This document shows positions 37,401 through 46,500 of a DNA stretch of 64,000 nucleotides, piece after piece. The translations under genes and the position numbers were made by a program. Location of the stretch: assembly GCF_030272615.1 (NCBI RefSeq), contig NC_081413.1:552323136-552387135 (forward strand). The letters are read 5' to 3'. Within the stretch, counting starts at the first letter, position 1. Each line of letters opens with the position of its first letter. This DNA comes from Cryptomeria japonica (lineage: Eukaryota; Streptophyta; Pinopsida; Cupressales; Cupressaceae). The notes under the pieces were generated by a model that was not told the DNA's origin, searched no databases, and saw only the letters and a list, made by a program, of their open reading frames with translations.

Positions 37401-40400
37401 GATAGAAATTAGAATTTAGGAATTAGTGAATTAATTAATAATTTTTCATTTATTAATCAATTCACAAAGAGGAATAATTAGCCAATTAAATAAAGATTTA
37501 ATTGTAATGAGAAGACCTAGGATAAATAAGTAATTTATTTAATCCTAAAGGAAGAAATGACACATTAGGTTAAATGACTAAATCATAAAACCCTAGAAGA
37601 CGAATTAGAAATGCGAAAACGAAAATTAGGTCTTGATTAAAGATAATTAATGTCATGATTTTGAATTGATAAATGACCAATGCGACAAAATGATTTGATT
37701 TGATAAATGCGCCAATTGACGAGGAACAATGACAAATTGATCCAAATTGACATAATTGAGACAGACAATGATCGATGACAAATCGGTCGCAAAATGACAA
37801 GATTGATAAAAGGACAAGAATCGACAACAAAATAGATTGCAAGATGACAAGATTGGAAATGACCACGATCGATGACAAATCGATCGCAAAATGACAAGAT
37901 CGAACAAGACAACGATCGATGACAAATCGATCGCGTGATGACAAGATTGAAAAGAGGACAAAACCCTAATTAGGATTGATGATGTCCAAAATGATGACAT
38001 TGATGATACGCAAATTGATGCGACAGGGTAAAATCGATCAAATTCATGACTAGATAATGTTGTCGACAAGACCAAATTCGAAGACGAGATGATTGAAGAA
38101 TGTAGAAGAATGACTCGATGTTCGCAAATGATAAAAATCAAGTGCGTGACATAGGAGAAATGTTAATGCAATGCAAAAACCTAAAATGAGGCAATGCGCA
38201 AATGTTAAAGTATAATTTCGCAAGCGTTGACCATTTTTGGGTGTCTACAGTTTGTAATGCGAACACAAGATTTGGGGTTACTTTTTTCTATGAAAAAAAA
38301 GTACACCTTGTTTTGTCGGCTCTGACCTCTAGAAAATCGTGTGTTCTCTGTTTTGCTAGCCTTGCCCTCTGGAGAGTCGTGCATTCTCTGGTATTGATAT
38401 TTGGGAATTGCCTCTGCAATTACCTGCAGTCCCAATCATCGAGCGCCAAAAAAACTTTGCATAAATATAGTGGGTAAAAAATGTTAATTGGTTTACACAG
38501 CAAAACGAAAAAATCTTGAAATAAAAGTAAATTGTGATTGGCTGTCTAAAATTGGTTTACTCACTGTTTAATGCAGATCTCTCCCCTATAGTTCCTTGGC
38601 ATAATTTTATTAGGAAAAAAAAATGGAATAAATATTTTTCTATCATTTTCTTTTCCAAGGCAGAGATGGTTATCTTCTCTTCTTTGATGATTTATGGGAA
38701 TTTTAACACGTTCTTTTAATTGCATCTTTTTTATTCTGTTTTTAAAGCTAATATGAATTCATCAAATACGAACCCTCCCAAAGATCTCAATTTCTGTTGT
38801 AGCTTTATTTCCTACAAATGCAACATCATCTTGGACCACCTCTAATGATGGTTTACATTCCTTTTCATTGCAATCTTTAAACTTTTCTATTATCCCACTA
38901 TTATTATCAATATTTTACTTTTCTTCAAAGTAACATTCCTCAACATCTTCATCCCACTCATACATCTCCTCTAGCTGAAATAGAAGAGATGTATGAGTGG
39001 GATGAAGATGTTGAAAGGTAAAGAAGTGGATCGGTGCAATACAATAAAAATAGATAAATTGAGATATAAGATTTCAACAGCCAGAGGCAAAAATTTAGAG
39101 TTGGTGTAAAGGTGTTTCACAATTAATTTGGATTTTAGTTATGTGGCCTAAATAATAGTAAGTCTTGTTTTTCTCTCTGGAATCATTATATGTCTCTGCG
39201 TTGAGGATCTATTCAATCAACACTTTAAAGGCTTCATATGTCTCTGGATTGTGTGAAGGTTTCTTACCGCTACAGTGAATGCCGATACTTTAAAGGCTTT
39301 TCAACTCAAAGTAGACCGCTTGTATGATGACATCCAATTATCGACTACAATTGCAATAGGGGAAAGAGTAACTGACATTAGGGACAGAGTGCCCAAGATT
39401 GCTTCACAATCTCGGAAAATCTATGCATACCAACTCAGAGGTAGGATATTTTTCAACTAGAATGATATTTTCTTATCATGTTTTGTGTTTGCCACAAACT
39501 TTGACTGAGTTTCTCCGTAAACTTTACAGTTGGAATTGAGTGGGCACAGGAAAGTGTAATTGAGCTCCTTGATTTGAATGTACAAGACGGGATACCAATT
39601 GTTGTGGTTGTCTATGGTTTCGGTGGGATTGGTAAGACCACACTCGCTGATGCCATTTATGCCCACCTCAACCTCCAATCTTATAAGCATTGCAGAATTC
39701 ATATGAATCAAGATTGTACCTACAATGATCTGAAGGGCCTCCAGCAACAGATTTTGTATGGATTGTTCAGAGAGAACTTGCAATTGAAAAACTGTGATGA
39801 AGGTCGGGGAATTTTACAATCATTTTTCATAGAGAATGCTAATCAGCCCTTACTTCTATACATTGACAATGGTCTCAGAAGTACAGATCTTGAGCAACTT
39901 CTACCTCAAGGCTTGGGTAGTTGCCTCCCACCAAATAGTAGAATACTTATCACTACTCGAAATATCCGAGAGACAGATATATTTGTCGACAGAGATATTG
40001 AACGCCGACAATATGATGTGAATCCTCTTCCAGAGACAGAGACTAGAAAACTATTGTTGAAGAAAGTCCCAGACTATAATGATGAAAATAATATAGCCAA
40101 CCTCCTTAAGCTGTGTGGTGGTGTTCCGCTTCTACTAGAATTAGCTGGTTCACAATTGGCTGTAAACAGGGGAAATACAAAGAATATAGTGGTAGAGATG
40201 GTTAAAGAAGGAGAGAAGGTCAAGAAGAGAGATATAAGTGACCGCATGGTTGGTTTTGTGTATGACAGACTCTTGGACCAACCAGTTCAAGAGGCCTTTT
40301 TAGATATCGCATCCTTCTTTTATAAGGGTTGGAGCAGTAAAGAAGTGGAGAGCATAGTTGGAGAGGAGGAATTCAGAGGTCTTGAAGCTGCATCATTCGT

Positions 40401-41433
40401 CAAGACAGATGAAGAGGGAAACAGAATCACAGACCCTGAAAATGAAGAGGTATGCCATAGTTACAATTGCTTTTCATTAATATTATGAAAATACACTGGT
40501 TATTCACAATCATAGTGATGTTTATGGTTTATTTTTGTGCAGAAACTCAAAAAATTAAAAGGCATTTATTTTGATGAAGAACGTGAACATCCAATCGAAA
40601 TTAATCGCCATCATCTTAATTGTATGAGCAATTCGTTAAGAGTGTTATATTATAACCAATCGCAAATAATATTCAGGGACAAATGTCATAAACCATTTGA
40701 ACAACTCAGATGCCTTTGGATTGGTGGTGATGTTCCTGATTACCAATGGAGTTTGAGAAACTTGAGCATCTCGCCTGCTACAGGGGCCCATTGACGCAAG
40801 GCATGAATTTGTATGAGGTAAGATCTGCCTTCTCCAGAGCATATTTATCATTTCAATTAGATTTCGTTATTTTATATAAGAACACTTGACAACCTTTTTC
40901 ATAATTATTGTGCAAATATGTAGTTTCCTCCAAGCCTGCGCATTGCGTACATTCGTGATTATTCTGAGAAGAGAGTTGCATATTCTAAAATTCCTCCCAA
41001 AGTCTCTCCAGCTTCTTCGCTTGTAAGATTAAGCTTACATGGTTTCAGAAATATGCAAAGGTTGCCAGATGGACTGGAAAAGCTAACAAAGTTAGAGATA
41101 TTAAATTTATGGAATTGCCGTCAGCTAAAGGAATTTCCTTACAAATTGGGAGATCTCAGCAATCTAAAAGAGTTAGATCTATTGAACTGCTGTGAATTGA
41201 AAGAGTTGCCTTCAAACTTTGGTCAGTTAAAAAAATTAAAAGAGTTAGACTTGACCAGTTGTTATGGGTTAAAAGAGTTGCCTTCACAGCTCAAAAATTT
41301 GAAAAAGTTAAATTTGATGGGTTGTTGGGTGTTAGAAAAAAGGCCATTAAGCTTAAAGGATTTTTTGCCGGATAACTTTAAAGGAAATAATTTAGTATTG
41401 GGATTATTGAAGAAAGTTAGAAAACAAAATTGA
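25410..41433 (+). CDS. NLR immune receptor gene (NB-ARC-LRR), split by a giant intron; probably damaged
   Basis: An intracellular immune receptor of the STAND ATPase class. Exons supported by splice signals or frame: 25,410-25,709; about 25,866 to 25,965-25,976; about 26,043-26,454; 39,276-39,440; 39,530-40,449; 40,543-40,817; 40,924-41,433 (stop TGA). The product would be about 890 residues: a Cys/Gln/Pro-rich start (MAKDLCSLCCCSCC), a helical N-terminal domain that is not TIR, NB-ARC, then about five LRRs. NB-ARC motifs: P-loop GFGGIGKTT (39,616-39,642), kinase-2 LLLYIDN, RNBS-B SRILITTR, GLPL-type CGGVPLLLELAG, RNBS-D FLDIASFF. The FLDIA-FF form is typical of TIR-type NLRs, yet no TIR is present. 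No MHD motif is seen after DEEGNRI. The third-to-fourth exon phase does not fit the simplest model, and a frame change near 40,745 separates two good LRR-type segments, so the gene may be a recent pseudogene or have an exon I missed. Confidence 0.8.
26455..27081 (+). other. 5' part of the large NLR intron
   Basis: Starts at the GT donor after ARANIF and aligns in its first 300 bases with the intron of relic A (1,436-1,720). It ends at the LTR element's GTTTG target duplication (27,077-27,081). No exon was found in it. Confidence 0.6.
27082..28576 (-). repeat. 3' LTR of the intronic element
   Basis: Almost identical to 36,755-38,249 and of equal length. On the + strand it runs from TGTGGCATAG to GGGTGTCTACA. 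It contains three to four units of about 48-50 bp at 28,095-28,275 built around 'gatgacaaatcgatcg', which may be an enhancer-like region. Predicted minus-strand frames of 91-162 residues here are shadows of that repeat. Confidence 0.95.
30311..30500. repeat. 32-bp minisatellite inside the LTR element
   Basis: About six units of roughly 32 bp with the core 'gattttttcaggacttta', increasingly diverged toward the right. It lies in the non-coding 3' part of the element. Confidence 0.8.
31542..32228 (-). CDS. Basic protein ORF of the LTR element (228 aa)
   Basis: An open frame in the element's sense direction, downstream of the 600-residue frame. The start is His/Pro/Arg-rich. The middle is lysine-rich with two copies of a motif of the form KS-x-x-(I/M)-W-(V/I)-P-K-x-L (SRSIWVPKSLVQAM and SKTMWIPKKLLEAQ). 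The end is Pro/Ser-rich. Trp-Val-Pro-Lys motifs are familiar from plant retrotransposon gag-side proteins, so a nucleic-acid-binding role is possible, but no domain is certain. Confidence 0.45.
   Translation of the reverse strand: MQHQQRHTSWRTFHPSHMPPYHSRPHQHSFPPPSNLDAKHKIRKSRNPHVFKDQHVQYNRHVKTKNNMIYKEKEISKRPQRPTEQNKAKSRSIWVPKSLVQAMHSKEPQKHEKSKTMWIPKKLLEAQKETSNLASKIAIPPFKPSKSIPPSPSSSILGPYVPKSIAFPSSNSQYPKYIFPPSILHPSRCVPMSILPPFPSAQAQFFQYPIHYPMHIFHPSIPLIQSFA
32350..34152 (-). CDS. Large disordered Gln/Pro/Asp-rich ORF of the LTR element (600 aa)
   Basis: The longest open frame in the window, in the element's sense direction. Residues about 1-190 are Gln-rich with a tandem duplication of about 55 residues (units containing MTSNQKQVQ). 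A short basic stretch (KKVGLIAMLLRKRLSESFEE) follows. Residues about 230-560 are acidic, Pro/Ile/Ser-rich with many D-P-I/L repeats. It has no gag, protease, reverse transcriptase or integrase motif that I recognise. Such a long frame in a 0.5%-diverged element is consistent with recent coding function. It may replace gag, or be an accessory protein. Confidence 0.5.
   Translation of the reverse strand: MIKQLQERRQHKFQHYVPPQQEQGVYYQSDFQPSQPLVQHMQPTQPMVQFQQYVQPTIQCQQMVQPMVEYQCQQPQSPIQKQNLQHAPSRILNMSNQNDQHLVQYQKMTSNQKQVQVQSTYQCQQLPPNIQKQRLQHTPSQVSNMSNQFDQHLVRNQNMTSNQKQVQIPSPTMSKPRKKVGLIAMLLRKRLSESFEEDKNNTLMSSNASSPNKQIDSPVASIPTPLEVSQEPSILSSSNNTPKDAIIQELSIINCQNNPIHDAHPCHASEIQDPTPSCTLLPLPILEDPIQSPPSSCSSIDSLPESITNVQSVFPSCQNIDPLSESSMHIQSPTSCQEDNLEHEEMSPKANQDQDPKTLSPHPIVDQDPISPDTHNDSPILVHPIQSPIGTPFTEQDQDVPVHPIPNDPIPFHEHDILSNPIENQDIPILSDDPIEIQEQSIFKEDTNDLPPCQDQIIPSDPPQDPLVPPSPCPNPAYPLQDLISCDDPIISPIPSLEEPVIEPCPLHNPSPPHDHNSPHDPDTPHDSNVLVQDVHEPSTCIMGSSTLVKSNPLQDLIISLISHPPHNGLASSSQRKESPTSQDIDKGKGVDLHKQEPLH
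34246..34485 (-). CDS. Small Gln-rich coiled-coil ORF of the LTR element (79 aa)
   Basis: Lies just upstream, in sense direction, of the 600-residue frame. It has a Gln-rich first half and a second half with a heptad-like Leu/Glu/Lys pattern (SLQIQKLEEKLAQEQE) that suggests a short coiled coil. It probably belongs to the same coding unit as the larger frame. No family recognised. Confidence 0.4.
   Translation of the reverse strand: MSIETRFQAPMMQQSLTYQPTMQSQFYPTQQQGNINQTYHDEISLQIQKLEEKLAQEQEIFEQKVKNSEKIRSQMSKMF
34486..36754 (-). other. Leader of the LTR element with a Cys-Ala-Cys-type minisatellite
   Basis: About 2.3 kb between the putative primer site and the first frame. Bases about 36,515-36,640 hold five to six units of roughly 22-24 bp ('gacacaggcgcagaatg'). 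No supported gene. A frame at 36,345-36,707 translates the repeat into Cys-Ala-Cys-Val units and is probably a shadow. Confidence 0.5.
36755..38249 (-). repeat. 5' LTR of the intronic element
   Basis: Partner of 27,082-28,576, same length, about 0.5% different. It is followed by the second GTTTG (38,250-38,254). Confidence 0.95.
38255..39275 (+). other. 3' part of the large NLR intron
   Basis: Bases from about 38,890 align with relic A's intron (1,787 onward and 2,460-2,605). It ends at the acceptor 'ttaccgctacag'. No exon was found, although the phase mismatch between flanking exons leaves room for one. Confidence 0.55.
38941..39013. repeat. 32-bp near-perfect inverted repeat in the NLR intron
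   Basis: Arms at 38,941-38,972 and 38,982-39,013 are complementary with one mismatch, around a 9-base loop. The left arm matches relic A (about 1,828-1,860), but relic A has no right arm, so the hairpin arose after the copies split or was lost from A. Confidence 0.9.
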
Positions 41434-42418
41434 GCACGGAGTTCAAAGAATGTAATTAAATAATTCACCCCTCAATTGTTACTTTTTGAGGGGGCTTTTT
41501 ATTATTTATAATATTTTTTTATATAAGGTTTGTGATTTTCAATTGTTTTCCATTTTATTTAAGTTAAATTAAAACTCTATTGTATTTAATTTATTTAATT
41601 TTTTTATAAATTTAATATATCGATATTTATTGATTTTTATAAGGCTAGTCAAATTTTAAATAACAAATATAATATATTAGTCTTTATTGATTTTTTAATA
41701 TATATAAGAGAGACATCTTATTAATTCTTATAATATCTTTAATATTTTTTATTTATATTATAATTAAGTAAAAAAAAAAATTCTTTAAGCAAATAGAATT
41801 AAATTAGTTTTAAAATATTTTCAAAGTAAAATAAAATAAATATCAATAAAAATGACACTTCAATAAATAATGTAAATAAAATAAAATAATTCTCAATGTT
41901 TTTTAATTAGATGTATTTAAGATGTGTATATTAATTTACATAACTATATTGATTTAATTGATATTATACTTAATATGATATAATTTATTTTCATATCTAA
42001 CTTATAAGAGATATATAAAAGAGATCTAACATCTTTAACTTTCAAAAATTAAAAATGTTCCATCAAACTTTTTGATCTCCAATTGAGATTAGCTAGCTAT
42101 GATATCAATTACTAGAACATTAAACTATAGGGCAAAAGCATGGAGCTATGTCACACTTTGGGCCAATTGGGGGTAGTCCGGTCAAACTGAGTTCAATTGG
42201 ACTACCCTCGGGCCGCATGGCACTTGTGTGGCACTAAAATGGTTGGACTAAATCCCAACACCCGCCTTGGTCTAAGATGCCTTTGAATAGCATATGTCAA
42301 AAGATAAAGGACCAAAAAGTAGCCACAACCATTTTTGGTCTATTCAGGTGATGATTTGAGCACATCATAACATGCTCACATTATGGCTTCATAAAGATGA
42401 GCCTAGGATGATCATTAT
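41434..42418. other. 3' flank of the NLR gene
   Basis: AT-rich. Bases 41,460-41,520 match the flank after relic C2, and 41,905-42,418 match 2,800-3,579. Bases about 42,135-42,235 ('caattgg...ggtagtcc' and its near-inverse) have no counterpart in copy A. A polyadenylation region is likely but no site stands out. Confidence 0.5.
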
Positions 42419-42760
42419 TGTTGAAAATGAGGTGAAGAAAGCTTGCAATGCAAACTAAGATGTGTGTTCAACTTCAAATCGAAAATTAATTTTACCAAAT
42501 TTGAAACATAAATGTGATTGCACTATTCAACATAAATGAAAAATCAACAACCCAATAAGACGCCAAATTTACGTGGAGAAACCCTTTCCAAGAAAAACAC
42601 CACTAGAGAAAGAGGGAAGTATATTATTAAACTTCAAAAGATAGATAATGATAATAATACACTTCACTTCACTTCTCCAACCAAACCTAGTAGCATTTCG
42701 ATACCTGCAAATAACTATTTTTATTTAATTAATTCACTTAGCCTCTTCTTTCTAATTTAA
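42419..42760. mobile_element. Old solo LTR (copia-type family), copy in locus B
   Basis: Counterpart of 3,580-4,020, inserted at the same place in the duplicated flank, and similar to the LTR at 51,095. The shared interior includes 'aaacataaatgtgattgcac'. The right edge is unclear because gypsy-type LTR sequence seems to begin around 42,700-42,800. Confidence 0.5.
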
Positions 42761-43512
42761 ATAATTATTTATTATTTATTTAATCTCACCCTCTTCTCAA
42801 AAATTAAATCAATACATTATTTATTTAATTTAATCTGGCCCTTTCCTCTATTAATTAAATAAATACTTTTAATTAATTAATCAATTTGCCTACCTTTTTC
42901 CTATTTAATCCTAGCCCTCTAACTTGTTCACATGGATCACAGTTTAAAATCATAGGCATGTGGCAAGCATCAAGCACATATTTATTCACTTTGTGTTTTC
43001 TTCAAAGTCAACTCACCTCTTAATCTCCTCCCTTCATCTCTTCCTACCCTTCAATCCTATTGAGTCTGTTTCACCTATGTGATCCTAGTTGTTCACCTTT
43101 TTGACCTCTTAATCTAAACCTTTCATTCTTAGGATGATCTCTATAAAAGAGGCTTCCTTCTCACATTTTCCATAACACATATCTTGAGCATACCTACATT
43201 CTCTTAAAATCATTTTAGCATAACTCATCATAAGCATATATCATCACAACCACATACATTCCTCTTTGAGGTCTTGTGCAAGTGCAATACAAATCTAAGA
43301 GCAACACTGTTAAATACAAGATCATGGAGGAAAGCAGAACAATAGAGACAAGCCTATTGAACATGTTAAAAGTATACTTTATTTGATTTCATTAGTACTT
43401 GCATGTTTCACATATTCTTCATTGATATTGTGTTGAATTAGTTTGTAGATCTAGGGATATTGATTGATTTTATTAAGGTTTACAAATAGATTTAAGTTTG
43501 ACATAAATATTT
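42761..43512 (+). repeat. Gypsy-like LTR
   Basis: A TATA-type box (ctataaaaga) lies at 43,141, followed by C/A-rich transcript-start-like sequence. The block ends just before TGGCACACCCAATGGGAC at 43,513, a diverged form of the tRNA-primer sequence often found next to plant gypsy LTRs. The left edge is approximate. Confidence 0.45.
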
Positions 43513-46500
43513 TGGCACACCCAATGGGACCCCTATCCCTTTATAATCATCATTTTCTTGTAGATTTGAAATATTTTTAAAAGTTGCAAGTCAGATCTAT
43601 GACAATTCTATGTTTCGACGTTTTTGCATGGTTCAAATGTGTTTTAGCATCCTCTTTCAATGTTTCTGTTAGTTAATCATATGTTTTTGTTTTTTGCATT
43701 TAGGGTTTATTTTTATTTTTTGTAATTTTCCCTATTTTGGTGTATCTATGTAATCTTTTGACGTATTTGTCTTCTCTTTCAATGTATTTGATAGTTTATT
43801 AATGAATTTTTGAGGTTGAATATTTAGTAAGGTTTTGAATGTTTTGACTTTTTTTTCTTGATATTTTGGCATATCTGCAGTATGTTCCAATGTATTTGGT
43901 AGTCTATTGAAGCATATTTGTAGATTAGGGGTTTTACAGGTTTTAGATATTTTTTACATATTTGTAGTTTTTGTCCACATTTTTGTCAGGTTTTGTCCAT
44001 GTATTGTCTATCTATTGTCGTGTTTCTATATCAATTTTATATTTTTTGGATTTGATTTCACTTTAGCTAACCCTTGTTGGTACTAACAAAGTGGTGTGGC
44101 TTGTTTTCAATTATAGAAGGCCACTTAAACTACTAACACCTTTCTTGCAAGACCTAGAATGGAAAAGGGGGTTATTTTTGCAACTACTAGCTTGTGGTTT
44201 TGTAGGGGTGGCTATTTGTGCTTGTGTTTTTCTTATATTAGCTCACTTTTATATTTTGTGCTTACAAATAACTTTTTTTTATCATGTCTTGTGCACTTGC
44301 ATGCTTTTTTAGATTAGAATTCAAGGTGTTGTGAAAGTATCCTTTCTCCTCGCCTTCATGGATCTTGGGTGTAAGATAAATCATAATATCTTCTTTTTCT
44401 TTTTAAAACCTGGTCTAACTTTAGAGAAGTGATCACTCCAAGGGGAATTACCTAAAGCAGTATATCCTTTGGGTTGTTATATAAAAATAGAAAAAGTGAA
44501 AGTCGAATCTCAAACCTGTGACTATGTACATCGAGTGTGTCAATTGTGAAGGAGATGTATGGACCATAGAGTGGTTTCAACTAGAGACTTAAGTGTCTCA
44601 CGCTGGATGTATGTATGTTGGTGACCCTGAATTATGACTAGAAGCTTTGTTCTAGTAGCCACCCTTTTCGATTGAGTATTCATGGTGATTTTAGTGTAGA
44701 GGATGCACATCATGCCCTTAAGTTGCTCACCATCTGTATTTCCTTGAGTTGAGACATAAATTTTTGGGTTGTATTTAAGCTAATTGAAACTTTCAAAAAA
44801 AGAGTGATAGGGTTATGTCTCTAGGCATGGGCCTCTCATATATCTTTCTCTCACAAAAACAAGAATGCAAAGCACTCCTTAAGGTATTAAATATTTGATT
44901 AGATGAAGTACCAAGTGTGGGCCCGATTTCATTGCAATTGGCCTTGACCTTAGGTGTAAAGATTGCTTGGAGTATCTTCTTTTGTGCTAGCTGGTGGAAA
45001 TTTGGGCTTTGAGAAGCCTAGGACATACCCTTATTGTGCTTCAACAATAAATAGCTATTGTGTCTTTGTGTTTGCAATGTATTCTTGCCACATTAATTAC
45101 CAAATAGTTAAATCTAGTTGTGATTTTGACATTCAAAATAAACCTAGGAAAATTTTTGCCATAACCGCATTTTTGTTAGTTTATCCCCACATATTTGAGA
45201 GATCCTGATGCATATTTGTTAAATATTCCTACGTATCTATCAACAAATTCTTGCATATTTGTCTATGTTTGCCTATGTATTTAACTAGCAATTAAAATCA
45301 CTATAAATGTCTATCTTGATCTTAGATTTGGCATCGTGCAAATTCATTGTAGTCTTTTTTTATCGTGAGTTTTGGACATATTAGATCAGATTAGGCACCT
45401 TAACTATCTTTTTGGCATTAGGTTATCATTTTTACATTAGGGTTTCTTGGCTTTTAGATATCCCAGACTTACAATTTTTTGTATTTTACCTAGTTTTCTA
45501 AGGTATCTAGTAGGTACTTAGGTACATAGATTTAGGTTAGTGACATTTTCTATATTAGGCAGATTTCTAGCCTTTCCATTTTCTGTTCTCTTATGTTACA
45601 TTTTTGCTCAAACGTAAAATTGTCTATTTGACCTATGTTTGTACACATCTATTAGCCTAATCTTGTGTATTTATCATCTACTATTACATATTTTCTTCAG
45701 TGAGACTGAGAACTTCCTTGCTAACTCCATAATATTTTTGACTAATCATCATCAATACCACCATATCTTTTCATCCATTTTCTAGTCATTTCTCTCAAAG
45801 TCAAGTATCCAAAATCAATCCTTTAGAAACCAAAGGTTGCCTTTTGTTCTCATAATCTTATATCAATCTTGGCATCACTAGGTGTTTTTCTACTTAAATC
45901 TATTATCTTCAGGTAGGAGAACATCTTAGTTTCTTGAGTTGGATTAGTTTACCTTGGAATTAATCATCTCTTGGGAAGTCAAATCTTTCTTGAGTTATCA
46001 ATTGTATCTATTCATCATAATCCTAATCCTGTCATCATTGGAGCCTACTTTAGGACCTTAGAGACAACTTTTTACCTTTCTTCATCTAAGTCATTGCCTT
46101 AGCCTAATCCTTATCATCAGTCTTGTAATATTTCCATTTCATTGCCTAAGTCAAACCTTTCCTTTTTATGGTTGAAACTAGAGTCCAAAATATTAGAAGG
46201 GAAGCCCAGGAAGCTCGAAGATATCAAAACATGGAGCATTATTATTATAATGATTAGTTCTTCAACCAATGATCCTTTAGATATAAATGTTGTGTTGAGG
46301 ATTTAGATGATGATTCCACAACCTTGAGATAATTTCAAAAGCATATGTCTAATGCTAAATTCAATAAGATGCTCGAGATCGTATTATGCCACAATCTACA
46401 ATGCTATTTCCTAATGCTTGCCCAAGATGGTGCCAAATTACATCTGAATTTTGATGTGTCAAAACTTAAGGATGTTAACCATAATGATACTAGTGCTAGT

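Larger units (their letters stand above)
27082..38249 (-). mobile_element. Young, whole-looking non-autonomous LTR retrotransposon
   Basis: Bounded by two direct repeats of 1,495 bp each (TG...CA ends) and flanked by a 5-bp target duplication, GTTTG, at 27,077-27,081 and 38,250-38,254. Orientation is minus: next to the left LTR the minus strand reads AAAGAGGGGCAAAA, a polypurine tract, and next to the right LTR it reads TGGTGAACCTGACGTG, a likely primer-binding site whose tRNA I did not identify. About 8.2 kb of internal DNA carries three sense frames (34,246-34,485; 32,350-34,152; 31,542-32,228) rich in Gln, Pro, Ser and Asp. No protease, reverse transcriptase, RNase H or integrase was recognised, so it is best called a LARD-like non-autonomous element of uncertain superfamily. 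The LTRs differ at roughly seven positions (about 0.5%), so it is young. It sits in the NLR intron, antisense to the gene. Confidence 0.9.

Noticed and set aside
27082-38249. Two independent solo elements or a plain tandem duplication
   Set aside because: Identical length, TG...CA ends, polypurine tract, primer-like site and the matching GTTTG flanks fit one LTR retrotransposon.
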